In this document: positions 44,762-56,758 of the stretch, piece after piece
Numbering within the stretch: position 1 is the stretch's first letter
Layout: every line of letters begins with the position of its first letter
Assembly (NCBI RefSeq): GCF_905171775.1
Contig: NC_053497.1
Span: forward strand, 103,985,157 to 104,049,156
Source: Rana temporaria
Taxonomy: Eukaryota > Chordata > Amphibia > Anura > Ranidae
DNA: 64,000 nucleotides
Reading direction: 5' to 3'
Made by a program: the position numbers and the translations under genes
Notes under the pieces: model-generated
What the model was told of the DNA's origin: nothing
Databases searched by the model: none
Seen by the model: the letters and a program-made list of their open reading frames with translations, nothing else

Positions 44762-47130
44762 GTAAGGCCCCCGGGGCGAATGTGATACCCATGGAGGTAT
44801 ACAAGCAGTATGCGGAAATACTCTTACCAAAACTTCTTACAGTGTTTAATGCAGCCAGGGAACAACGGGTCTTGCTTTTCTCTATGGCCGCAGCCAATAT
44901 CGTCCTCATATTGAAACCCAGAAAAGACCCTATAGACCCAGGCTCATATAGGCCTATATCTTTACTACAAAGTGATATTAAGCTCTTGGCTAAAATCCTG
45001 GTGATTAGGCTGAACGGTGCCATTACGGGCATTGTACACCCAATCAGGCTGGATTCATGCCCAACAAGTCGATGGCAGTAAATCTAAGGAGGCTTTACCT
45101 TAACATGCAATCCCCGGCGGATAATGTAGGACAGCGGGCCCTGCTCTCACTGGACGCTATGAAGGCCTTTGATAGCATTGAATAGGAGTACCTGTGGGAG
45201 ATCCATAGACAATTTGGATTTGGAGACGCGTATATCACATGGGTACGTCTGCTATATCACAACCTGCAGGCAGCCATTCGGGCGTCTGGGGCTATGTCAC
45301 ATGCCTTTACTCTAGGTAGGGGCATGCGACAAGGATGCCCTTTGTCACCCCTACTTTTTGCATTAGCCATAGAACCCCTAGCGATTAAAGTACGAGCCAA
45401 CCCGGATATTGAAGGTTTTAGATATGGGGACAGGCAGGAGAAACTGATGTTATACACAGATGACCATAGTGGAATTTGGTAAGTACTCAGAGCTTCAGAT
45501 TAACTGGACAAAATCCTCTGTGATGCTTATTGACAAAGGGGGGACGCCCCCCACCACTAATACTGTACCCCTGACTACCTCGTTCAGATACTTGGGAATC
45601 CAGGCGATGCCTAAGATCCGGGACTATGGAAGATTGAATGTATCCCCGTTGCTGCAAAGGTTTAGGGATTGGATTAAAACATGGAATTCATTCACTCTGT
45701 CTGTCAGTAGCAGGTAGAGTGAACCTGATTAAAATGATCCCAATGCCTCAATGATTATATGTACTCCACAATGCACCAATGGTAGTGACTCAAAAGATGT
45801 TTAGAATTATCAACTCCCTGTTTCGAGCGCTCATATGGAAATACCTCTCACCCAGAATTAAACTTGAGCACCTCCAACGCCCTAAGGACGAGGGAGGGAT
45901 GCGCCCTCCCAAATCCCTGGCTCTATTACATAGCTGCTCAGTTACAGCAATTGATAGGTACAATTCACACAAACAACGTGAGGGAGGGAATGGCCTGTGA
46001 CTCTTCGTAACTTGTGATGCTACACACAGTGAAGAAAGACTCAGTACCAACAGCCCTGGAGGCGTTAGACTTTGGTAAACCAAATAAACTCTACCCGACA
46101 TATAACCTTATCCAAAAAATCTGGAACAAAACTAAGTACCTACAGGAAGTGACAGGGTACACGGACTATAGCCCAATCTGGTCCAATGGCACACACCCCG
46201 AATTAGCCAAACTGCAGCATGGCGCGCAGTGGAAGAGATATGGGGTGGTATATCTCAGACAGATTTTTCACAATGGGAAATTGCATACATTTAAAACCCT
46301 ACAGGGACTCTTTGGATTCCCACAATCCATGCGGTTTTACTATATGCAATTAAAGCACGCTGTAACAACACAGAGCGGATCATCGGAATGGTCCCCTTCT
46401 ACAACCCCATTGTTTAATCGGATTGCAAGAGCTGCCAACACTAAGGGATTTATTCCACACTGCATAGCATGCTATTACAAAGCTTTTTGAATAAACACTC
46501 TCTGCGAATGCTGGCCAAGTGCGAGGGTCAAGTTGGCCCGATTGATGGAGATCAATGGGAGGACAATGCAGACTGTGCCCACATGCTCTTTGAATGTATC
46601 GCAAAGATAGACACAACTATATATACTGCTAAGAGTGTATTATATCCCCCACAGATTGTATGTTATGGTTCTTTGGCCCACTCCACTGTGTACCAGATGT
46701 AAGAGAGACCATGGAGACCTGATCCACCTACTGTGGAGGTGCCCGAAACTCCACCCCTACTGGAATGGGGTGGTGGACACCACAAACAGTGTGTTTCAGG
46801 TCTCAATGCTCACAAATACAAAATACTGCCTACTCAATGTACTAGATGAGTTAGAATGGGAGGAGTGCAGTAGGGTGGCAGGTATTAGATCTTTATTCCA
46901 GGCACGTAAGCTAATAATGACTCACTGGATATTGGAAGCTCCTCCTACTCTTAAAGAGTGGATTAATGCTGTGAGAGAAATGCTCTGGAAAGAAAAAATA
47001 AATTTACCAACATTGGAGGTTGCTCCCAGAAGTTTGAGAAACTTTGGGAACCGTGGCTGAACCAGGACTTTCCCCGGTGGATCTGGTCCTGGGCAGACTG
47101 TTGGGCATAGGCATCTGATATGTCTAAATG
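44762..47130 (+). pseudogene. L1/Tx1-type ORF2, RT to C-terminus
   Basis: Plus strand. RT from IPMEVYKQYAEILLPKLL, NIVLILKPRKDPIDPGSYRP, LLQSDIKLLAKIL, then SLDAMKAFDSIE, RGMRQGCPLSPLLFALAIEP and LYTDD (YADD expected, Ala to Thr). The thumb and C-terminal domain follow: QINWTKSSVMLIDKGG, RYLGIQ, WKYLSPRIKLEHLQRPKDEG, GLFGFPQSMRFYYMQLKHA and a C-terminal zinc motif CTRCKRDHGDLIHLLWRCPK at ~46695. Breaks include a stop at 45182 and several frameshifts. 5' part lost. Confidence 0.85.
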
Positions 47131-47151
47131 TCAGACCAATAGATCAACTCT

Positions 47152-47436
47152 TTGGACGCTAGTACCTTAAACCAGAATAAGGAATCATTAAATGACCAGA
47201 TAGTCAAGAACTGTATAGCCAAGTATGCGACACATGCGTTAGTAAACAATGTGCAGTTTGCAGGGCACACTCAAGAGGAGACCCAACTGCACTGGCAGGA
47301 GTGTCAAAAGAATGAACAAACAAAAGACCCATATAACTCATGGGTCAGGCTAACAAATTCAGAACTTCAGTACATTTGTACTTACGACAAACATTTCAGT
47401 CCTGGGTATCGGTGGACAATTGCAAGGAGCAAGAGC
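47152..47436 (+). other. Unassigned open stretch after the L1
   Basis: About 95 stop-free codons with protein-like composition (TQEETQLHWQECQKN, KDPYNSWVRL, YDKHFSPGYRW). No family recognised; no splice sites or start defined. It runs to the MITE at 47437. Could be an L1 3' remnant, another retroelement, or chance. Confidence 0.3.
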
Positions 47437-47658
47437 TTAAAGCAGAACTAAACTCATCAATTTAACCGTTTCAAAAAAGATGAATTCCTGGAAAGTGCAA
47501 CTGTCACATTGGTTGTGCTCTCAACCATACTGTGAAAACATCAAATGGCTGGTGTCATAACTGATCACATGTATCATCATGGCAGTTGAAGATCAAACAG
47601 AGGCCAAGATGGCAGCTTCCTTGGCTGCAAATGATAGGAGGGTTTAGTTCCACTTTAA
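47437..47658. mobile_element. TTAA-bounded MITE
   Basis: Ends TTAAAGCAGAACTAAACTC and GGGTTTAGTTCCACTTTAA pair; TTAA both sides; 222 bp. T2-like. Confidence 0.8.
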
Positions 47659-48115
47659 CTTATGCCCCAGGATGTCCCTAGGTTTGTTCAGTGCCAAACA
47701 GGATTTAGGGTACTGAGAACTCCATCTGCATGGCCATGCTGCTTGTAATAGCGGAGTGATCTCTCACCAAATCCAGAGCACTCGTGGGATTGCCTGTTCG
47801 GAGGGTCAGACTGCCGCTAACATTGGTCATATCCCTCGTCGCCACAGAGGAAAGGAGAGCCAAACTGGGCCGGTCAAAGTTACCCTGCACAAATAGGTCA
47901 GCAGATCTGTAGACCAGATAGCAAAGCCTCTTGGTCTGACATCTGCTCCCAGCACCGAGATTTTATTTTACTTCCACTTTTAATGATCACAGTAGAACGG
48001 ACAAATAGCGTGAATCTCCCTAACGGGGCAAAGACAGCAATAAAGCCTAACAAGAGTTCTAATCCCTGTCCACTCTATCCAAAACAAAAAAAAAACAAAA
48101 AAAAAATATCCTATA
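47659..48115. other. Gene-free stretch
   Basis: A 61-codon minus-strand frame (47890-47705) has balanced composition but no recognised motif or clear splice sites. Nothing else seen. Confidence 0.35.
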
Positions 48116-48386
48116 AGCTAGGTTCACACCTATGCTAATTGGATGCAGTTTTTCCGCATCCAATTTGCATAGCAGGAGAATGTGACCGGCTCTCTATGGA
48201 GTCGGTTCACATGTCTCTGGGGCGGCTGCAGAGCGCACTGCACATAAACGCTGTGGGTCTTTGCCTCCGTTTCAGGGCTGAATTCAGATAAAGAATCTGC
48301 CCTGAGGCTGATTCATTCCTGAAACGGAAAAACAGGGGACAGCGTTGCTGTGTGATTCACGGCCGGTTTAGGTGTGAACAGAGCCT
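48116..48386. mobile_element. Harbinger-like 'GGTTCACACC' MITE
   Basis: Ends AAGCTAGGTTCACACCTA and TAGGTGTGAACAGAGCCT pair imperfectly. CpG-rich core, 271 bp. Target duplication not clear. Confidence 0.6.
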
Positions 48387-48699
48387 GAAATAAATATGGG
48401 GCTGCCGCTGCTGATCCTCTTGTGGAAACACTAATCACCTAGCTGTTATTGTCACTGACCTGGAAAAAGTATGTAGCCAATGAAAGACAACTGAATAACT
48501 AACTTCTAATCTGCCGACCTGTTTCAGGTCTGTGATTTAGGAATTCAAAAGCCAGATAATTACCATGATCATTTTCAGTGGTCATTAATGGTAATCTCCA
48601 TGTCTTTCCCAGTAAGTTTCCTGTATCAACTGTGGGTATAGAATTGGGTATATGGGATTGTATGATATTATTATTGTTATTATTATTATTTTTTTTTTT

Positions 48700-48761
48700 A
48701 TGGCTGAACTTGATGGACTTGTGTCTTTTTTCAACCTGACTAACTAACTATGTAACTATGT
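48700..48761 (+). mobile_element. CR1-like 3' tail fragment
   Basis: GAACTTGATGGACTTGTGTC, TTTTTTCAACCTGACTAACT and ATGTAACTATGT match the 3' end of the CR1 at 15430-15488. Confidence 0.75.
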
Positions 48762-49047
48762 TGAAGCGATATCATGTAACCATCTGTGGATGTTTCTGAA
48801 CTCGCAGAGTTAAAAATGTAAAGCGGTGGGAAGGCGCAGATCTGCATTTGTGCTTTAGTCCCTTCTGCAGCGCAGTGGGCAGGGCAAGCCTGTGAAACAG
48901 TTACAATGCAAAATTTGGTAGAAAAGTCCCCCGCGGTGAAGACTTTCAGTCTCAGAGTCACCTCCTCCGGCGTCAGCACAGAAAGTTAACTAAAAGATGT
49001 TTAAAATTACGATAATGGAAGCGAGTGGCTGGATGGGTATTAGCCCT

Positions 49048-49103
49048 GTTACCATGGCAGCCGCTTTATTCGTTATAAGATGGGGGCCAGTTACCACGGC
49101 AAC
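49048..49103. promoter_or_regulatory. Pair of RFX X-box-like sites
   Basis: GTTACCATGGCAGC (49048-49061) and GTTACCACGGCAAC (49090-49103) in the same orientation, 42 bases start to start. Both fit the RFX palindrome closely and lie in DNA without repeat features. Confidence 0.5.
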
Positions 49104-49619
49104 TGCAGGGCCCGAGGTAATGCTGTAATTTTAGGCCACACGTCATTTTTCTACCACCGAGGACATGATTTCTGGAAGAGAAGCTGACACCTAAGCTTTA
49201 TAAAAGGGGGGCACAGCAGGGGTTAATGAGCCCCATTGAAAGCTGCAAAAACACAAATTGTAAGGTGTCAGCGCAAAAGTGTTCACACCCGCCACTAGGC
49301 GAATGGGGATCACAGTGATCAATAATGGAATTCTGTCTCCCTGAATGGTGGGGGTTACTGCCAGAGCTTTCTTACGGAATTCAGCAACAGCACCACCGAT
49401 CTCCGGGTCAGGCATGCATAATGTCCCAAAAACAGAAATACCTAAAAACTCTTCTGTGTGACATAAGATGGCAAATAGCACTACAAGTGCCAGCGTGTGA
49501 TGGGGATCCTTAGCAAAATTGCTAAAGACCTTACAGCCCTTTCCAGCTGAAATTCCATCTACCGATACAAAATAATAATCGCTTTCCTAGGAATTAAAGA
49601 GGTTCCCAAATTGTACATT

Positions 49620-49990
49620 AAGACCACTTTCACACTGGGGCGTTTTTCAGGCGCATTTGGGCTAAAAATAGCGCATGTAAAGCCAGAGTACTTTCACACT
49701 GAGGCGATGTGCTGGCAGGACGTTAAAAAAAGTCCTGCTAACAGCATCTTTGGAGCGGTGTATAAGCCGCTCCTGCCCATTAAAATAAATGGGCACTTCT
49801 GCCGCAGCGCCTGTAAAGCAATTCAGCAGTGGTGCTACAAGGGTGCATTTAACCTCTTCACCGGCCGCTAGCGGTGTTAAAAGCGCCACGCTGTAGGCCG
49901 AATAGCCCCGCTAAAGTGACGGTAAAGCGCCACTCCAACTAGCAGCGTTTTACCGTCAACACCTGACAACTCCAGTGTGGAAGCAGCCTG
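49620..49990. mobile_element. Corner-type MITE
   Basis: Left end AGACCACTTTCACACTGGGG and right end CTCCAGTGTGGAAGCAGCCT pair partly; interior rich in AGCGCC/GGCGCT-type words (AAAGCGCCAC, GCGGTG). Non-coding. Confidence 0.6.
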
Positions 49991-50005
49991 AATGTATCTG
50001 TCTAA

Positions 50006-50466
50006 GGCCCCGTACACACGACCGGATCTGTCTGTTGGGATTTATCCGCGGATCAGTTCCAGCAGACAAATCCGGTCGTGTGTACGACCTAGCGGACATT
50101 TTTCGGCGGACATTTCTCCAGCCGACGGTTTTCAAGCATGCCAAGAATTCTATCCGCTGGAAACCTGTCTGTCGGACTGATCCGGTCGTCTGTACAGACT
50201 CACCGGATAAGTCCAAGCGATCCCCATCCCTCGCATGCGTCGAAGTGATTCGACGCATGCGTGGAAGGATTTACCTTCCAGGGTCACGCACGTCGCCGCG
50301 TCATCGTCGCGGCGACGGCGCGGCCACATCACCGCGTATGTTTTCCGCTGGGATTTTGATCTGATGGTGTGTACAGCCCATCAGATCAAAATCGGGAGCA
50401 GAAATGTCCGCTGGAAACGGTCTGGCGGACCGTTTCCAACGGATATCCTCTCGTGTGTACAGGGCC
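50006..50466. mobile_element. PIF/Harbinger-like MITE
   Basis: Ends GGCCCCGTACACACGACCGG and CTCGTGTGTACAGGGCC pair. TAA precedes it; the right flank reads TCA. Repeated GGTCGTGTGTACG and CGGATC words inside. 461 bp. Confidence 0.75.
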
Positions 50467-50778
50467 TCATGGAATTTCTCCCAGCATACAGTTGTGCTCA
50501 TAAGTTTACATACCTTATCAGAATTTATGATTTCTTGGCCATTTTTCAGAGAATATGAATAACAAAAAAACTTTTCTTTCCCTCGTGGGTAGTGTTTGGC
50601 TGAAGCCATTAATTATCAATCAACTGTGTTTACTCTTTTTAAATCATAATGGCAACAGAAACTACCCAAATGACCCTGATCAAAGGTTTACATACCCCAG
50701 TTCTTAATATCGTGTATTGTCCCCTTTACCATCAATGACAGCTTTGAAGTCTTTTTTGGCATTTGTGGATGAGGCTCT

Positions 50779-51979
50779 TTATCTTCTCATAAAGCTGCCC
50801 AATTCCTCTTGGCAAAAAGCCTCCAGTCCCTGTAAATTCTTGGGCTGTCTTCTATGAACTGCATGTTTGAAATCTCCCCAAAGTGGCTCAATGATATTGA
50901 GGTCAGGAGACTGAGAAGGCCACTCCAGAACCGTCACTTTATTCTGCTGTAGCCAATGACAGGTCAATTTGGCCCCATGTGCTGCTTCCTGGCTGATGAA
51001 TGCAAATGTTCCTCCAGTATTTTTTGATAACATACTGCATTCATCTTGCCATAAATTTTGACCAACTTTCCAGTGCCTCCAGTGGTCTCCTCACTCCAAA
51101 TGACATAGTGTCAGAAAGTTTGAGGCTTGTCTCTGTGCTGTTTAGCGTGTTGTAAGCGGGATAACTTTGTGGCATTTGCGTAGAAATGGCTTTCTTCTGA
51201 CTTTCTTCTGACTCGACCATGCAGCCCATCTTTTTTCAAGTGCCTCTTTAAGCCTCGTACACACCATCAGTCCATCCGATGAAAACGGTCTGAAGGACAG
51301 TTGTCCTAGGTTAACCTATGAAGCTGACTGATGGTCCGTCGTACGTACACATCATAGGTTAAATAACCGATCGTGTCAGAACGCAGTGACGTAAAACACA
51401 ACGACGTGCTGAAAAAAACAAAGTTCAATGCTTCCAAGCATGCGTCTACTTAATTCTGAGCATGTGTGGGTTTTTAACCAATGGTTTTGCATACTAACGA
51501 TCGGTTTTGACCTATCGGTTACCATCCATAGGTTAAATTTTAAAGCAAGTTGCCATTTTTTTAACCTAAGGTTAATTAACCTCTGGTTCCTACACACGAT
51601 CGGTTTGGACTGATGAAAACGGTCTTTCAGACCGTTTTCATTGGTTTAACCTATCGTGTGTACGAGGCTTTATTGTGCATCTTGAAACAGCTACACCACA
51701 TGTTTTCAGAGAGTCCTGTATTTCACCTGAAGTTACTTGTGGGGTTTTCTTTGCATCCCAAACAATTTTCCTGGCAGTTGTGGCTGAAATTTTAGTTGGT
51801 CTACCTGACCGTGGTTTGGTTTCAACAGAACTCCTAAATTTCCACTTCTTGATTAGAGTTTGAACACAGCTTCTTGGCATTCTCAGTTCCTTGGATATAT
51901 TTTTATATCCCTTTCCTGTTTTATACAATTCAATTACCTTTTCCTGCAGATCCTTTGACAATTCTTTTGCTTTCCCCAT
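50779..51979 (-). pseudogene. Tc1-like transposase relic, copy 2
   Basis: N-terminal Met at 51979: MGKAKELSKDLQEKVIELYK, GKGYKNISKELRMPRSCV, then SSVETKPRSGRPTKIS. Interrupted by the MITE at 51251-51669. The C-terminal catalytic part at 51033-50779 has HWLQQNKVTVLEWPSQSPDL and NIIEPLWGDFK, containing the third acidic residue. The segment with the second aspartate is deleted, so it is inactive. Start is clearer than in copy 1, where the Met lies upstream of a degraded first segment. Confidence 0.85.
51251..51669. mobile_element. PIF/Harbinger-like MITE in Tc1 copy 2
   Basis: Ends AGCCTCGTACACACCAT and ATCGTGTGTACGAGGCT pair, with TTA duplicated at 51248-51250 and 51670-51672. The empty site exists in copy 1 (CTCCTTATTGTGCATC at ~18005). 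Confidence 0.9.
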
Positions 51980-52262
51980 GACTCAGAATCCAGAAATGTC
52001 AGTGCAGCACTGGATGAAAGATGCAAAGGTCTGTCACGTTTTCAGAAACGCATTGACCTTTTATACACACGCTAATTACAAGCAAACAGATCATAGCTGA
52101 GGATGGTTACCTTTAATAGCTATTCAAACCCCTTTGTGTCAACTTGTGTGCATGTTATTAGGCAAAAATCACCAGGGTATGTAAACTTTTGATCAGTTTC
52201 ATTTGGGTAGTTTCTGTTTTCAATATGATTTAAAAAGAGTAAACACAGTTGATTTATAATAC

Positions 52263-53000
52263 AGGGCTTGATAAATTTGCTTGGAATCCAGGAGCCACCA
52301 AAAAATGTTAGGAGACAGTTTTTTTTTTAACGAGCGACAAAGCTTTACACGCTGCTATACTGCCGACAAATCGCTAGCGACTGAAATGCATCGCAAATCT
52401 GTCCATAGCGTCGGCGGTAAAAATAGCTGAGGAGTTTTACCGACACTATGGGAGGCTCAGTGTGAAAGGGGTCTAAGGGTCCGATCAGGTCCGCCTGAAA
52501 AACTGACAGGGAGATGACTAATAAATTCATTTTAATTAAGAAAAAAATAAAAACAGTTTTTACTTAAAAAAATAAAATAAAAATAAAAAAGCTATTAAAA
52601 AAAAGGCTATGTGAAGCTATTTAAACCAGCCACCCCACACTCACCATTAGGCAAAAGGCGCCAGATGACGGCTGCAAACACTTCCTTCTCTTCTCCACTT
52701 TGGGAAGGAGATGGATGGGCAGTAAAAACAGGCAGGAAGCTCCATTAGCATTAGCATTGCTGGTTTTCTTGTTGTCATACCAACGGCCACCACAAGATGG
52801 CGCCAGAACAAAGAAGAAAGCATAGGCCTGCAGAAGGCCACAAAGCCACGGCCTCAATTACCGTCGGGTGCGGCTCGACGCGATCGCGCGCGGGGGGCCA
52901 CACGTTGACACAGGATACCCCAGCTGTGCCACGCCAGGTATTGCCATTACAACCAATTTAAGACACTCCCACTGTTAGGTGCTATCTGTACATGCCCATC
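52263..53000. other. Gene-free stretch
   Basis: 52330-52490 ends with a MITE-like AGTGTGAAAGGGGTCTAAG. A-rich runs follow at 52540-52610. 52860-52900 is CpG-rich (CGACGCGATCGCGCGCGGGG). No gene. Confidence 0.35.
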
Positions 53001-53029
53001 GCTCACCATGGCATGCTAAAACTCATATG

Positions 53030-53340
53030 GTGATTTTAATGTTTCTTCTGGTAAGCCTTCAATTTATAAGGTGATCTGGTGATGGTGGTTTATTCAGTCA
53101 CAACCATTTTATTTACATGTGCTGTTCTGTCATACTTCACCATATGAGTTTTATTTCTGGATACATATAATTTGTCGCTGATCTTCCTGGAGGGCTCCTC
53201 ATCCATCCGCATCTGGTGTTGATCACATAAAGGCCCGGGCTGGGGTTTACAGCCGCAAGCAAGTTATGCTTGCCGTCTGGTAAGCCTCCATTTTTTTAGG
53301 TGTTCTGTGGTGGTGGTTATTCAGTTATATTTAAACATTG
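53030..53340. repeat. Imperfect direct repeat, ~65-70 bp
   Basis: CTGGTAAGCCTTCAATTTAT then GGTGATGGTGGTTTATTCAGT at 53049-53098, and CTGGTAAGCCTCCATTTTTT then GGTGGTGGTTATTCAGT at 53277-53327. Probably part of an unidentified retroelement. Confidence 0.5.
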
Positions 53341-55980
53341 GACTTCTTATCATCAGGATTGTTTCATCACTTATCACGCAAGATCTGGGTCTTCACTATT
53401 TTGTGCCACAATAACCTTAAGCTAATTTTTATCTTTCATATTTCTGTTTTGAACTGTTTCATATTGAACTTTGTGTCACTACTTGATTTTTTTTATTCAC
53501 TTATTTTGGACAATATTTTTAGCAGCCTTTGCAATAAGGGCTACTTTATTCATATATGGTCCCTATATATTCACTGTGTTAGTTTAGTTTTGTTATAATT
53601 CACAGTGCAACTTCACCTTTTTTCTTTGTACCAATTTTGGATGTATAACACTTAGTCGTTGCAGCTTAGGTTTCTTTAGTATTTTTCCTGTTTTCTATAT
53701 AGATCTATAGACACGTAGAGTACCAAGTCTATGGCAATCTACTGAGCTCAGATGTCCACAACTCCAATCTGTCTCAGTTACTTCTGTTAAACTGACAGTA
53801 CTGACATAATCCACAGTGCAGTACAGCCATCTACACATATTCTGTATTTATTAAGTAAAGAGCAGAGGAGAGCCAACTATTTCTGAATCTTCAGATAAAT
53901 TATTTAGTAGAGGGAAGGTGCGCTATTAATCCCGCTGTGAACTGCCTTCCCTGCTAAGGGGGCTCCACAGAGCTTCAAAGAAGCTCCAGATTAGATATTT
54001 AACTTTAGCAGCCAAAAGCAAAACAGTTGAAATAAAAGGGAAAAACCTCCACTGAACTGTCATACCTGCCGCCTCCATTTTTTATTACTCATAATCCCCT
54101 GCTACTGGGAACATGTCAAATGCACTGTGCAGCCACTTGACTGTCTTGCAGGGTGATAAATGCTATAATCCTTTCCTACTGGCAACATTTCCTTTAAACT
54201 TATCACCGGGAACCTGCAATCAGCAGTGCCACCACAGACCATTCCTCCATGCTTATTCTGTCTAATATGATAAAAGGAGCTCTAGGTCACAGAGCTTGCA
54301 GTTTATCCCTCCCACTTTTTCATGCCACATCTGGTAAAGATGTAATCAGAAGGTGCCCAAGTCTGAATTGTCATTTGTCAGAGAGAATTATTTCTGTCTA
54401 ATGGATTCTGGGAACAGAGAACCCCCTGGGCTGAGAATGGCACAAAAGTGCTGCTTTAAGCGGTAAACTCATGGCTGAAAATAAAAATTGTGCATTTCCC
54501 TGAAAAGATACAGCGGGGGACGCTCGAAATAGAAAACCAGCTTCCTGCACTCCATAGCGGAGATTCATAATCATCTTGTTCTGTAAAACTAAGTGATGGC
54601 ATGGATATTCTTTCACAACTGCTGCAAAATACAATATTCCTTTATTGCTGGAATATTGCCAATGGCTTCTTGGAGAGTCTGTCTGCACTCACTGGGCACC
54701 TTCCATTTTGTTTAGGAGTCACCTCAGTACCATCCATACAAGTGCCGTGTCTACAGTCTGGCTACAAAAACAAACGTATGGGAAGATCTTTGGTAAAGTG
54801 ATGTGTATAATCTCAGATGAGGGGCACTTTTTTTGTACAGCTGTGATCTGTATGCTCTGAATTGGGGTATAAGGGAGGGGGGAGGCGTCACTAGTGATTG
54901 CACTACATTGTGTGTAATAGCTAGATGAGACCATGACTTTCTAGACTTCATTTTCTGCCAATAACCCAAAAGGTTATCCTGTTTTTTTCTGATTCTAAGT
55001 CTAAACAGTTGATCATGGGACCCAAAAACATATACAGACAGATAGAGAATTGCTTCTATGAATTCCAGCTGGCCAACTCTCCAAAAGCAGTTAATGACGT
55101 GCCCAATTTTATAAACACCTTCGACCAAGCTTATTGTGGGAATGAAGTTCACATTTGTTTACAGTACATGGTAAATATTTGCTATTATAGAGTTTAAGAA
55201 GGTGAGGCGCTCTGTTGCAAACAATAGATGTGAGAGAAATAATCCTGAAGAAATGGTAAACAAATATTTGCCATCATTAAATATGTACAAAACGTTATGA
55301 GCCGTTGGTCCCCAGAGATGACTAAACTCATCCTTCTCAAGACAAAATCTTCTCATAAAATCATATCAGAAAATACAGACAATGCCTTGCACTGAAATAA
55401 GCCGAGCCCCCCCTCCAATCCTGGGACAGATCGCCCGTCCCGGAATTAGACAGGTGATCTGTCTATCAAAGTCCTGGGACCAGGAGGAGGGGCTGTATGT
55501 GACAGCGAGCAGTGGGGAACACAGAAATGTGAAATGAAAGCTCTCCTCTCTCTTCACCTTCACGATTGCTGGGAGAAGGACTCCCATTCAACTCAGGCTG
55601 CCGCGGTGCTCGCCCTCCACCCGCTCCCAGGTAGCCCTTCCTCACCAGCCCTCAAAATCCACTTGCAAAATGCAAGGTCAGGGGAATTTTTGAGGGCTGC
55701 TGTAGGGGAATCAATCAGCCAGGGCACTACAAACTGCATTTACAACGTGTGAGCCCATCATTACAAGGGACGGCAAAAAAACAGCACAGGGAATATAACT
55801 ACACCAATATTTAGATAAAAGAACAAGAACATTTCAAAGTGTACAGTGCCTTAGGGTCAGGGTTAGAATCGTTTTACAGGAATTCTTTGAAATCATCATG
55901 GCGCTCTCTATCCTGGTCACAGATATTAGATTCCGTCCAAGATAAAATCAATATGTTCCACTTCCAGTTTTTAACATAAA
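53341..55980. other. Gene-free stretch
   Basis: AT-rich left part, more unique-looking from 54000. No transposon ends or credible frames. 55430-55520 has GC-rich words similar to 56210-56240 (GGGGCGGGGCTGTATG), hinting at a shared unnamed repeat. Confidence 0.4.
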
Positions 55981-55984
55981 GACA

Positions 55985-56175
55985 ATGGGTTCAATTCACA
56001 AAGCGGTATCTTACCACATCAGAGCATGAGGTAAGATACCGCACAGCGTTTTTCAAAAAATTTTTCAGTATTCACTAAAAACCGCTACCAAAATACCACA
56101 AGTTATTTTATGAAGTCATGCAGTATTTTAGTAGTGAAAGACTGTGGTAATTTACAGCCGGTGGTAGTCAGCATC
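55985..56175. mobile_element. 'GGGTTCAATTCAC' MITE fragment
   Basis: Left end GGGTTCAATTCACAAAGCGG is like the 33206 family; GGTATCTTACC and GGTAAGATACC form a hairpin at 56004-56040. Right terminus not found. Confidence 0.5.
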
Positions 56176-56758
56176 ATTACCACAGGCTGTCACTAGCTGA
56201 TCGTTAAGGAGCAGACAGTGGCAGGGGCGGGGCTGTATGCGACGTTGAGCGGCAGGAACAGAGCAATTAAAATGAAAGCTGTGATCACTGTGTGCCCTGC
56301 GCTCTGATCATCCGGGTGGCTCTTCTCCCCTGCACAGGTAAGCTGCATTAGTGGGCAGAGGCAGGCTGCATTGGTGGGCATGGATAAAGTTGTTGTTAAT
56401 ATTTATTTTTATAACTTAATTCTGCATAAAACATTTAAGTGTAATTTCATGAGATAATTTATGAGGGCGTGTTTAGGGGCGGGCAAAAGCAGGATTGGGT
56501 GGGGCAACTGGTGGCGAGTAACCCTTGAGGCCTGGCTAGTAGCTCAGGACTTGAAAATTTGAGCCCTGCCCTACAGTATATAGTTACATAGTTACATAGT
56601 AGGTGAGGTTGAAAAAAAAGACACAAGTCCATCAAGTCCAGCCTATGTGTGTAATTATATGTCAGTATTACCTTGTATATCCCTGTATGTTGTGGTCGTT
56701 CAGGTGCTTATCCAATAGCTTCTCGAAACCATTGATGCTCCGCTGAGACCACCTCTGA

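Larger units (their letters stand above)
48387..49615. other. Mostly unique gap with CR1 tail and X-boxes
   Basis: Contains a CR1 3' tail (48700-48761) and two X-box-like sites (49048-49103). 48540-48600 has ATTACCAT and ATGGTAAT in inverted order plus ATTAATGG. No gene. Confidence 0.4.
50489..52262 (-). mobile_element. Tc1-like transposon, copy 2
   Basis: Left inverted repeat begins CAGTTGTGCTCATAAGTTTACATA after TA (50487-50488). The right repeat is cut short at about 52262, after ACAGTTGATTTATAAT. Collinear with 17124-19588 but lacks the 18362-type insertion and carries a MITE of its own. Part of the transposase centre (around 51040-51110) is deleted. Confidence 0.85.

Noticed and set aside
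44387..44785. Cys-rich frames resembling a small secreted protein
   Set aside because: Three frames read similar text from the ~23-bp minisatellite; no signal peptide or unique sequence.
50235..50558. 100-129-residue frames around a CpG-rich stretch
   Set aside because: They fall in the Harbinger-like MITE at 50006-50466 and the inverted repeats of its body.
52860..52905. Possible CpG-island promoter
   Set aside because: Only ~40 bp is CpG-rich, without core-promoter motifs or an adjacent exon.
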